Positions 16,306 to 23,415 of a stretch of DNA of 64,000 nt are shown here, one piece after another. A model generated the notes under the pieces. It was given only the letters and a program-made list of their open reading frames with translations. It was not told where the DNA came from and did no database searches. Source of the stretch: Candidatus Symbiopectobacterium sp. NZEC151 (GTDB taxonomy: Bacteria; Pseudomonadota; Gammaproteobacteria; Enterobacterales; Enterobacteriaceae). A program made the translations under genes and the position numbers. The stretch is taken from assembly GCF_025962655.1 (NCBI RefSeq), contig NZ_JAGFPE010000001.1:1550001-1614000 (forward strand), read 5' to 3'. Within the stretch, counting starts at the first letter, position 1. Every line of letters begins with the position of its first letter.

Positions 16306-16953
16306 TCAGTGAAACACGCCATTGCCTTCATTTCTTCGCATCACTCGAGCAGGATTTCCCAACGCGATCACATCATTTTCGATGTTTTTCATTACGATAG
16401 ACCCCATGGAAATAATTGTATTATCACCAATAATTGTACCTTCTTTAACAGAGGCACTCATTCCAATAAAGGTACCACTACCAATTTGGCAATTTCCGCC
16501 CAACGTAACAAACGTAGAGATAATACTATTTTCACCCACGACCACATCATGTCCCAGGCTAGATGTTGGTTGGAGAAAAACATTGTCACCTAATATTACA
16601 TCACAGGAAAGAAATGCATTTTTACATAAAACAACACCGTTCCCGATACTCGTACATGCCGTAAGACGGATATCAGGGTGAATTAATGTTGCCAAGGTTA
16701 ACTCAGCAGATTTTACTTTTTCAGCCAACAACACTCTAATTCTCGGTTCACCAACTGCAATGACAATTTCGATATTCTCAATTTTTTTTGCAGTATCGAA
16801 ATCCAACACAGGGACGCCCTTAAGCTCGCGCCCTGGATTCACATCATCGATAAAATAAATATCACTCCAGCGTTTCTGATTCTCCTCGATAATCTGAGCC
16901 AGAACCAACACTTCACGCCCCAAACCGCCTGCGCCATAAATACCCAGTTTCAT
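16306..16953 (-). CDS. NeuD/PglD-like sugar acyltransferase
   Basis: The 215-residue protein has the two-part NeuD architecture. An N-terminal Rossmann domain binds nucleotide sugar (LGIYGAGGLGREVL, residues 3-16), and a left-handed beta-helix of hexapeptide repeats binds acyl-CoA or acyl-ACP (VVVGENSIISTFVTLGG, IGSGTFIGMSASV, IGDNTIISMGSIV). The catalytic histidine is in SSLGHDVVVGE. The frame opens at 16989, but the ATG at 16953 has GGGAGGA seven bases upstream. PglD enzymes N-acetylate the 4-amino group made by an aminotransferase of the PglE/VioA type, which is exactly the preceding gene (25 bases away). It is therefore the best candidate for N-acylating the amino sugar. Confidence 0.86.
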   Translation of the reverse strand: MKLGIYGAGGLGREVLVLAQIIEENQKRWSDIYFIDDVNPGRELKGVPVLDFDTAKKIENIEIVIAVGEPRIRVLLAEKVKSAELTLATLIHPDIRLTACTSIGNGVVLCKNAFLSCDVILGDNVFLQPTSSLGHDVVVGENSIISTFVTLGGNCQIGSGTFIGMSASVKEGTIIGDNTIISMGSIVMKNIENDVIALGNPARVMRRNEGNGVFH

Positions 16954-16978
16954 CGTGCTGTCCTCCCTATCTTTTTTC

Positions 16979-18106
16979 TTAAACTGCACGAGGCGTGCTA
17001 GCCTGCTGCAAAATGACTGAAATCACCCGATCTTGCTCTTCAAGCTGTAACTCGGCATGAATCGGCAGACACAGCACAGCATCAGCAACAGAACGAGCGA
17101 TAGGCAAATTATCATCTTTAGCACTATCAAGCCCACGATACATTGGGAATGAACTGATTAAAGGGTAAAAATAGCGGCGCGCGAAAATCCCCTCCTCTTT
17201 CAATAAAGAATAAAGTTCATCGCGGGTGCAAGGGAAGTTTTCATCAATAAAGACAGGGCAGTAAGCCTGGTTCCAATCAATATCCTGAGGAACCTGAGCC
17301 AATCTGAGTCCGGGTATATTTTTCAGCGCGTTATGATAACGTTGGTAAATTACCCGCCTGTTTGCCAGTGCCTGATCAATATGAGAGAGTTGCAACACAC
17401 CAAATGCCGCTTGCACTTCGTTCATCTTGCCGTTGATACCTGGGGCCATCACGGTCACTTCGTCAGCGAAACCAAAATTTTTCAGATAATCAATGCGCTT
17501 TTTAGTTTTCGCGTCAGGGCAAATGATTGCCCCACCCTCAATGGTATTGAATACTTTGGTAGCATGAAAACTCAGGATAGACAGATCACCATGGTTTAAA
17601 ATACTGGCCCCATTTTGCTTCACACCGAATGCATGCGCAGCATCATAGATCACTTTTAACCCATAGGTATCCGCAATCTCCTGAATACGCTCAACGTTTG
17701 CAGGTATTCCATAGCAGTGTACTGGCAGGATAGCCGACGTTTCTGGCGTAATGGCACGTTCAATCTTTTCCGGATCCAGATTGCATGTGACAGGATCGAT
17801 ATCTACAAATACCGGTTTTAAACCATTCCACAAAAGCGAGTGCGACGTAGCAACAAAGGAATAAGGTGTGGTGATCACCTCACCTGAAATACGCAAAGCC
17901 TGCATGGCCGTGAGCAACGCCAGAGTGCCATTGGAGAACAGGCTCAGGTAGTCAACGCCCAAATATTCAGCAAGTTGTTTTTCAAGTTGCTGGTGGAACG
18001 GGCCGTTATTAGTCAACCATTTGTTGTCCCATATCTGTTCAAGATAAGGAATGAACTCGGTTAATGGCGGAAGAAGCGGGCTGGTAACGTAAATATCTTT
18101 CATCAT
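16979..18106 (-). CDS. DegT/DnrJ-type nucleotide-sugar aminotransferase (VioA/FdtB-like)
   Basis: PLP-dependent sugar aminotransferase of 375 residues. Visible are GPFHQQLEKQLAEYLG near residue 35, the cofactor aspartate in VIYDAAHAFGV, the Schiff-base lysine in SFHATKVFNTIEGG, and GINGKMNEVQAAFG. The overall style fits VioA, which makes dTDP-4-amino-4,6-dideoxyglucose (viosamine) from dTDP-4-keto-6-deoxyglucose; FdtB- or PglE-like activity cannot be excluded. No rmlA/rmlB is in the window, so the dTDP-sugar must come from elsewhere. Starts at 18106 and 18103 (ATG-ATG) are equivalent. It is the first gene of the twelve-gene island operon, after a 196-base gap. Confidence 0.88.
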   Translation of the reverse strand: MMKDIYVTSPLLPPLTEFIPYLEQIWDNKWLTNNGPFHQQLEKQLAEYLGVDYLSLFSNGTLALLTAMQALRISGEVITTPYSFVATSHSLLWNGLKPVFVDIDPVTCNLDPEKIERAITPETSAILPVHCYGIPANVERIQEIADTYGLKVIYDAAHAFGVKQNGASILNHGDLSILSFHATKVFNTIEGGAIICPDAKTKKRIDYLKNFGFADEVTVMAPGINGKMNEVQAAFGVLQLSHIDQALANRRVIYQRYHNALKNIPGLRLAQVPQDIDWNQAYCPVFIDENFPCTRDELYSLLKEEGIFARRYFYPLISSFPMYRGLDSAKDDNLPIARSVADAVLCLPIHAELQLEEQDRVISVILQQASTPRAV

Positions 18107-18162
18107 CGGTTCTCGGTAATATTACGGGTGCAACCACACGCGAGGTATTCATTTTACCTAAT

Positions 18163-18190
18163 CATATAGAACTACCGTTGTACATGCCAA
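18163..18190 (-). promoter_or_regulatory. candidate sigma-70 promoter of the island operon
   Basis: On the minus strand TTGGCA (18185-18190) is followed after 16 bases by TATATG (18163-18168), about 57 bases before the aminotransferase ATG. The match is moderate. No sigma-28-type TAAA...GCCGATAA arrangement is seen in this 196-base gap, so the operon may not be a class 3 flagellar operon. Confidence 0.35.
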
Positions 18191-18302
18191 GCCAAAGGCT
18201 ACCGGTACAACGTGAATACCACGTTCAGGCCCACACAGTTGTGTATCAGCAAGGCAGCACTGTAGGCTGCCTAATGTGCCGACTGAAAATGTTTAGACAA
18301 CA

Positions 18303-21300
18303 TCAATAACCAAACGTACGGCTTTGAGCTGGCGTATTTTCGCAATAGTCTTGCCACACTGCACGCAACATTTCCTCAAAATGGGTTGCTGGCGTAATGC
18401 CGTCAGGCTTGGGTCGTTCAAATTTGGAACGCATTTCTTGTCGGTATTGGTTAAGTTCATCAAGGCGGGTAGACCATGCGACAGCCTTGGTGACATAATC
18501 CGCTTTTGAGGTGGCAACAAAACCATTCAACCCCAGCCATTGCAAAGCCGCAACGCCTTGTTGTGTTGGAAGGGTTTCCCCTGAGATCGTCAAGGTCGGT
18601 ACGCCCATCCACAGCGCATGGTTAGTGGTTGTTCCACCAGTGTAGGGATAGGTATCCAGAAGCAGATCGATTTCATGGTGCGCAGCCAGATATTCGTGCA
18701 TTCCCATTTTTTCAAGGAAAAGTAACTGTTTGGGTTCCACTCCCAACGCTTCAAGCTTGGCACGGATAATATCAATATTTTTCTGCCCAGCTAACGCACC
18801 AATGATAATTCTGCTATTGGGTACCGCTTTCAATACTGCCGCCCAGGCCTCAAATATATAGTCATTCAATTTCTGCATGCGGTTCATACTGCCAAAAGTG
18901 AACTGGCCACGTTTAATCGCCGGTAACTCATTCACATCAGGACTATTATCGGTCGGTTTGAACTGTTGAGTACTGCGCACATAGAGTGTCTTTTCGGTAA
19001 ACTGTCGATCAAAACTCTCAGGAAGCGGTTGCAAATTCAAGATAAGGAAATAATCCATCGCCCGCATGCCGGTGGTGCCCGGATAACCAATCCAACTGAT
19101 CTGAATCGGCGCGGGTTTAAACGCAAACATCGGCAAGCGGTTATGCCCCGTATGGCCTGAGAGGTCGAATAAAATATCGATTTGTTCCTGGTTAATCAAC
19201 GCAGCCAGTTCCACATCGCTCTTGTCATAAACGGCATGCCACCCTTGCGTCGCCTTTTGCAATTTACGGGACATATCGTCGTATTGATGCGACGTTGCAA
19301 AGGCATGGATGGAATAAAGATCGGTATTGAGCGATTCCCAGAAAGGACTCAAAAAATTACTGACAGGGTGTCGGCAGAGATCGCCTGAAACAAATCCAAT
19401 ACGCAATTTACGCTCAGGATCACGAAGCCCTGAATACGAAAAGTTACGTTGATACTGTTGCGCTCGCTTCTCAACCATATCACCGAACTCACAGTGTTCG
19501 GCGAACAATGCCTCTGAAGAAATTTGCACATCGTGAGACAGACTAAACAAGTAGTTGCTATGCAAAATGTAATTATCAGGAGCAAGGGTACGCATACGGC
19601 GAAAGCACTCAACGGCCTCCGCCATGCGCCCTTGATTACTCAGCAGACTGGCTAAGTTACTCAGAATATTGGCATCGTCGTGAGAATACTGTTCCGCTTT
19701 ACGCAGACAGGCTTCAGCCTGAATTGGGTTATTGCTCTCTTTATATAACGCCCCCAGCAAATTCCAGGTTGCGACATTGCTCGGATCGCAACGTAAAATT
19801 TTCCTTGCCAAACGCCCGGCATAGTAGTTTTTATCGGTGTGCCAAAAGACATGCGCTGCATCAAGGTACACTGACCAACTGGTCGCATGCAGCGAAAGCG
19901 TTTTCATCAAAGCGGCTAATGATTCATCAAAAGCGTTGGTCTTTAGATACGTTTGCGCTAGCAAATGCTGATAATGAATGTTGTCAGGCATTTTGCCCAC
20001 CAACGTTTGGGCGGCCTGACGCGCTTCAGAAAAGTCATTATTGTCGATAAAATCGATAATACGTTGATAGATCTTTTTGTCTGGCGTCGGTGCTGCCATT
20101 GCATCCTTGCTACGCTTGCTTTTGCCTTGATGACGCGACGTTTTCTTATATCCACCCACGCTGGTTTCACTGGCATAAATAATCAGTGAGCCCAGGTAAC
20201 GCTCACTGGTAGATGAGAAAACCTGGAGCAATTGCTGAAAATAGTGTTGCCATGCATTTGGATTTCCCCACAGAGCACCTGCCCTACGTAACCGCTCCAG
20301 GAACTGATAGCACTCGGCGTGCAGCGGCACGTCTTTCTGCTCTAACAGGAGCTGTAAATACGCTATTTCTAAGGGTTCTACGGCTATTTTTATCTTTTCA
20401 TGCCAAAAATTGAAACCGGTAATAGCTTGGGCTGCACCGTTCCGTTTGTGCCATAAGGTCGCTAACTCCGGTAACAATCTCACTGTCGATGCAGGACAAA
20501 GATTATAGCGAGACTCTTGAAGACTATAGTTCAGCTCAGAAATACCCCGGGTATACAGGATTTTCAACGCAGCCAATACATCCTGTCGGTGCTGTTCGTC
20601 CTCACCTTGCCGTTCAGGAGCACGCGTATTAAACACCAGTTGTTCGAAGCTGACGCTATGCGGCCAGGCATCACATATCACGTCCATCAGGTGCAACGTC
20701 AGATCGTGGTTAACGCCGATCGTCACCCCTTGTCCTGAAAGGTAAGTGTTAGTCACTGTCCCCGTATCCGTAACCACACGCTCAAAGTTGCCGCCCCAAT
20801 GAAAATCCTTTAAGCGGCTCAACGCTGGCTCAGGAAGAATCTCATTCGCCCGACTGTCTGGCACTAGCAGGCTGAAACGCTCGCTACGCCCCACGGCAAA
20901 ATCGAGATATTGTTGCCGCAGTATCTTGTTGTGCCCAGGAGAAACCGTGTCGGTTAATTTTGCTACTTCGCCGCCATAATGTTCAGCTAATTCTCGCTGT
21001 GGCAGGACATCACCAACAAAAGTTAAACCGTTCTGAGCGGCCATCGCATGAAAGTCAACCAGATAGCACGGTTCATTGATTCCCTCCAAATAGCAAAGAG
21101 AGAGCATCAGGTCAGTCTGTGTTTCCGCCTGCTCGATTAAGGGATGCAGTACCCCCTTGAGTGGATTCCGATCTGCGCTGCCGAGGGATAAATACGTTAA
21201 CATCGCTCGGGCGCTCGCCACTTTTTCGTCCTGACTTTGCGCCTGACTACCATGAAGCTGAAAGGCATCGCGCAGCACTTCCGCCGCTTTCCATCCTGGA

Positions 21301-21794
21301 TAGGCGTTCCATGCCATTGCGATAACGCCACGCTCACTCAAATGACGTTTTGCCCACTCCAACAACGCGCTGCGAATACCCTCATTTACTGCACTGAAAG
21401 GGCCATGAATGATCACATAATCAAACATACCCAATTCACTGCTGAGTAACTCATCAAGGCTGGCGGTAGCGAACTGCACATTCGTCAGGCCTAATGACTG
21501 AACCAACTGATTTCCAGAAGAAACAGCGGCGTCATCAAGATCGACACCAATCGCACTGCCCTGCGGATAGGCCGCAGCAAAAGACAGTAAGTTACCTCCG
21601 GTGCCGCATCCCAGCTCTAACACCCGAGCCGTTTCCACTCTTGGACTGAAAATACCATACAGGTGTGAAGCGGCCCGAATATGACTCGCAGACACATCAG
21701 GGCTAATCATCTGAAAAGGATCATCTTCGCTGGGCGTATTTTTCGCGTTAATAGTGTGAGGTGCATCGACAGTGCGGGTATCTAACGTGGCCAA
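18303..21794 (-). CDS. fusion of PKMT-like methyltransferase, TPR and OGT/SPINDLY-type glycosyltransferase; probable flagellin-modifying enzyme
   Basis: The 1163-residue cytoplasmic protein has three parts. Residues about 45-175 are a class I SAM methyltransferase (RVLELGCGTGG, AIGVDLD, FDYVIIHGPFSAV). Residues about 220-440 (FHAMAAQNGLTFVGD, SPGHNKILRQQYLDFAVGR) resemble the regulatory domain that accompanies bacterial protein-lysine methyltransferases such as the rickettsial OmpB enzymes. A basic linker (550-568) leads to TPRs (about 575-745). A family-41 O-GlcNAc-transferase-like catalytic domain (about 796-1150) shows RIGFVSGDLCRHPV, DLSGHTGHNRL, PAPIQISWIGYPGTTG and DTYPYTGGTTTNHALWMGVPT. 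The start is a TTG at 21794 with AAAGGA eight bases upstream; the first ATG is at residue 29. It lies downstream of fliC beyond a terminator, so it is transcribed separately. The glycosyltransferase probably acts on flagellin Ser/Thr. Confidence 0.85.
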   Translation of the reverse strand: MATLDTRTVDAPHTINAKNTPSEDDPFQMISPDVSASHIRAASHLYGIFSPRVETARVLELGCGTGGNLLSFAAAYPQGSAIGVDLDDAAVSSGNQLVQSLGLTNVQFATASLDELLSSELGMFDYVIIHGPFSAVNEGIRSALLEWAKRHLSERGVIAMAWNAYPGWKAAEVLRDAFQLHGSQAQSQDEKVASARAMLTYLSLGSADRNPLKGVLHPLIEQAETQTDLMLSLCYLEGINEPCYLVDFHAMAAQNGLTFVGDVLPQRELAEHYGGEVAKLTDTVSPGHNKILRQQYLDFAVGRSERFSLLVPDSRANEILPEPALSRLKDFHWGGNFERVVTDTGTVTNTYLSGQGVTIGVNHDLTLHLMDVICDAWPHSVSFEQLVFNTRAPERQGEDEQHRQDVLAALKILYTRGISELNYSLQESRYNLCPASTVRLLPELATLWHKRNGAAQAITGFNFWHEKIKIAVEPLEIAYLQLLLEQKDVPLHAECYQFLERLRRAGALWGNPNAWQHYFQQLLQVFSSTSERYLGSLIIYASETSVGGYKKTSRHQGKSKRSKDAMAAPTPDKKIYQRIIDFIDNNDFSEARQAAQTLVGKMPDNIHYQHLLAQTYLKTNAFDESLAALMKTLSLHATSWSVYLDAAHVFWHTDKNYYAGRLARKILRCDPSNVATWNLLGALYKESNNPIQAEACLRKAEQYSHDDANILSNLASLLSNQGRMAEAVECFRRMRTLAPDNYILHSNYLFSLSHDVQISSEALFAEHCEFGDMVEKRAQQYQRNFSYSGLRDPERKLRIGFVSGDLCRHPVSNFLSPFWESLNTDLYSIHAFATSHQYDDMSRKLQKATQGWHAVYDKSDVELAALINQEQIDILFDLSGHTGHNRLPMFAFKPAPIQISWIGYPGTTGMRAMDYFLILNLQPLPESFDRQFTEKTLYVRSTQQFKPTDNSPDVNELPAIKRGQFTFGSMNRMQKLNDYIFEAWAAVLKAVPNSRIIIGALAGQKNIDIIRAKLEALGVEPKQLLFLEKMGMHEYLAAHHEIDLLLDTYPYTGGTTTNHALWMGVPTLTISGETLPTQQGVAALQWLGLNGFVATSKADYVTKAVAWSTRLDELNQYRQEMRSKFERPKPDGITPATHFEEMLRAVWQDYCENTPAQSRTFGY

Positions 21795-21967
21795 AACAAA
21801 AATCCTTTACCAAGAGTAAATAATTTATCCTAGTTTATTCTTCCCATCACGCTTGCAATCTCCTGAACACCGCACAGAAGCGGGCTTAATTCAGGGCTGA
21901 GTATTACTCTTGATGGGAAATAGGAGCAGTTCACGGGTAGAGCAGGCGGGTTAACGGTACGCAACGC

Positions 21968-21997
21968 AAAAAAAAAGCCAACCTTACGGTTGGCTTT
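21968..21997 (-). terminator. fliC: intrinsic terminator of fliC
   Basis: A perfect 10-bp stem (AAAGCCAACC/GGTTGGCTTT, loop of four) begins about 40 bases after the fliC stop. On the transcribed strand it runs into nine consecutive T residues (plus-strand A-run 21968-21976). Confidence 0.92.
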
Positions 21998-22039
21998 ATA
22001 TGTCCAATCACCCAAAGGCGATTAGCGATAATTTGACCA

Positions 22040-22915
22040 TTAACGCAGCAGGGACAGAACAGTCTGCGGAACCTGGTTTGCCTGTGCCAATACGGAAGTA
22101 CCAGCCTGTTGCAGGATTTGGTTCTTGCTCATGTTGGACACTTCGGTCGCCACATCAGCATCCTCAATACGGCTACGCGCAGACGTCAGGTTGGTGATGG
22201 TGTTGTTCAGGTTAGCAACGGTAGATTCAAAACGGTTCTGAATCGCACCCAGGGAGCTACGTTGAGTATCAACTGCTTTCAGTGCAGCATCAACGCTTGC
22301 CAACACGTCGGTCGCCAGAACGTCGAAGCCGTCAACGCTAACTTTACGATCGCTAGCAGCGGTAACCTGACCACCCGTCGTACCTGCCGTCAAGGTTCCA
22401 GTATGTTTGTTCCAGCCTTGGTTGGAAGTCAGAGAGATACCGATGGTTTCGCCATCGTTTGCACCAACCTGGATGCTGATGGTGGTATCAGTGTTGGTGT
22501 TAGCCAGAATTTTGATGCCGTTGAATTGGCTCTGGTCAGCAACACGGTTGATTTCAGCAACACGTTCGTTGATTTCAGACTGCATGGAGTCGATATCAGA
22601 AGCAGAGTAAGTGCCGTTTTTCGCCTGGTTAGCCAGTTCACGAACACGCTGCAAGTTGTTGTTGATTTCGTTCAGAGAGCCTTCAGCAGTCTGAGCCAGA
22701 GAGATACCGTCGTTAGCGTTACGTGCAGCCTGAGTCATGCCGCGGATGTTAGCGGTGAAACGGTTAGCAATCGCCTGACCAGCAGCGTCGTCTTTTGCGC
22801 TGTTGATACGAGAGCCAGAAGACAGACGTTCGATAGCCGTCCCCAGAGCTGACTGAGATTTGTTCAGATTGTTTTGAGCCAACAGCGACAAGCTGTTAGT
22901 ATTGATGACTGCCAT
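22040..22915 (-). CDS. fliC: flagellin, short form
   Basis: Filament subunit of 291 residues, exported through the flagellar type III system. The conserved N-terminal D0/D1 ([20 protein letters not shown]..., [37 protein letters not shown]) and C-terminal D1/D0 ([24 protein letters not shown]...VLSLLR) are intact. The variable middle is only about 90 residues (roughly 135-225), rich in Thr, Ser and Gly ([22 protein letters not shown]), so most outer domains are missing. Many phytopathogenic Pectobacteriaceae have similarly short flagellins. The Thr/Ser-rich middle is the likely site for the glycan made by the adjacent island. A sigma-28 promoter lies upstream, and AAGGA precedes the ATG. Confidence 0.97.
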   Translation of the reverse strand: MAVINTNSLSLLAQNNLNKSQSALGTAIERLSSGSRINSAKDDAAGQAIANRFTANIRGMTQAARNANDGISLAQTAEGSLNEINNNLQRVRELANQAKNGTYSASDIDSMQSEINERVAEINRVADQSQFNGIKILANTNTDTTISIQVGANDGETIGISLTSNQGWNKHTGTLTAGTTGGQVTAASDRKVSVDGFDVLATDVLASVDAALKAVDTQRSSLGAIQNRFESTVANLNNTITNLTSARSRIEDADVATEVSNMSKNQILQQAGTSVLAQANQVPQTVLSLLR

Positions 22916-22990
22916 AATTGTATTCCTTTTCCAATTCAGGTCGGGTTAGGGATTGGGCTATCGCCCACGGCTTTTATCACCGTAACCCTT

Positions 22991-23017
22991 GTATCGGCCT
23001 ATGCCAAAGAAGCTTTA
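22991..23017 (-). promoter_or_regulatory. fliC: sigma-28 promoter of fliC
   Basis: The minus strand reads TAAAGCTT (23010-23017), 11 bases, then GCCGATAC (22991-22998), against the consensus TAAAGTTT-N11-GCCGATAA. It leaves a leader of about 70 bases before the fliC ATG, typical of flagellin genes. Confidence 0.9.
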
Positions 23018-23353
23018 ATTTTTTTTGAAAAATTCTTCAAGCAAACCGTTTTTATTCTTATCCCATGCATTGAAACAACAACAAACCACTTAATATTCAA
23101 CGAATTAAATGATACCACTAAAAAATCCCACTTCGACGATTACAGAACCACCGTTAAATAGCGGGGTCGTCATGCGTGTGGTTAACGACCTGAGAGCCGT
23201 TTTCGGACATAATAATGATAACGGTTCGAAAGCAGCAGTCGTCTATTGGTGTAGGTCTTTACGCGTTACCGCGTCGAACGCACGGTTTAGGCATCATAGA
23301 GAAAGGCAAATAGCCAATAAGAAGAACGCGCTTGGGATAGTAACAAACAATGC
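23018..23353. other. non-coding centre of the fliC-fliD intergenic region
   Basis: These 336 bases separate two divergent sigma-28 promoters. They are AT-rich at the fliC side. I see no gene, terminator or operator that I can support. Confidence 0.5.
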
Positions 23354-23380
23354 TAAACTTCTGCTTCAAGCCGCCGATAA
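23354..23380 (+). promoter_or_regulatory. fliD: sigma-28 promoter of fliDST
   Basis: TAAACTTC (23354-23361), 11 bases, then a perfect GCCGATAA (23373-23380). The expected start of transcription is about 30 bases before the fliD ATG. Confidence 0.93.
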
Positions 23381-23415
23381 CCACGAAATACTGGTCACAA
23401 CATTAAGGATTGATC

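Noticed and set aside
7162-18106. Nonulosonic (pseudaminic/legionaminic) acid pathway
   Set aside because: No NeuB-type synthase, CMP-transferase, PseB-like dehydratase or hydrolase is encoded. Only the NeuD-like fold is shared.
18252-18272. Hairpin AGGCAGC/GCTGCCT after the large glycosyltransferase gene, considered as a terminator
   Set aside because: The seven-bp stem is followed by TGCTGATAC with no U-run on the transcribed strand, so termination cannot be supported.
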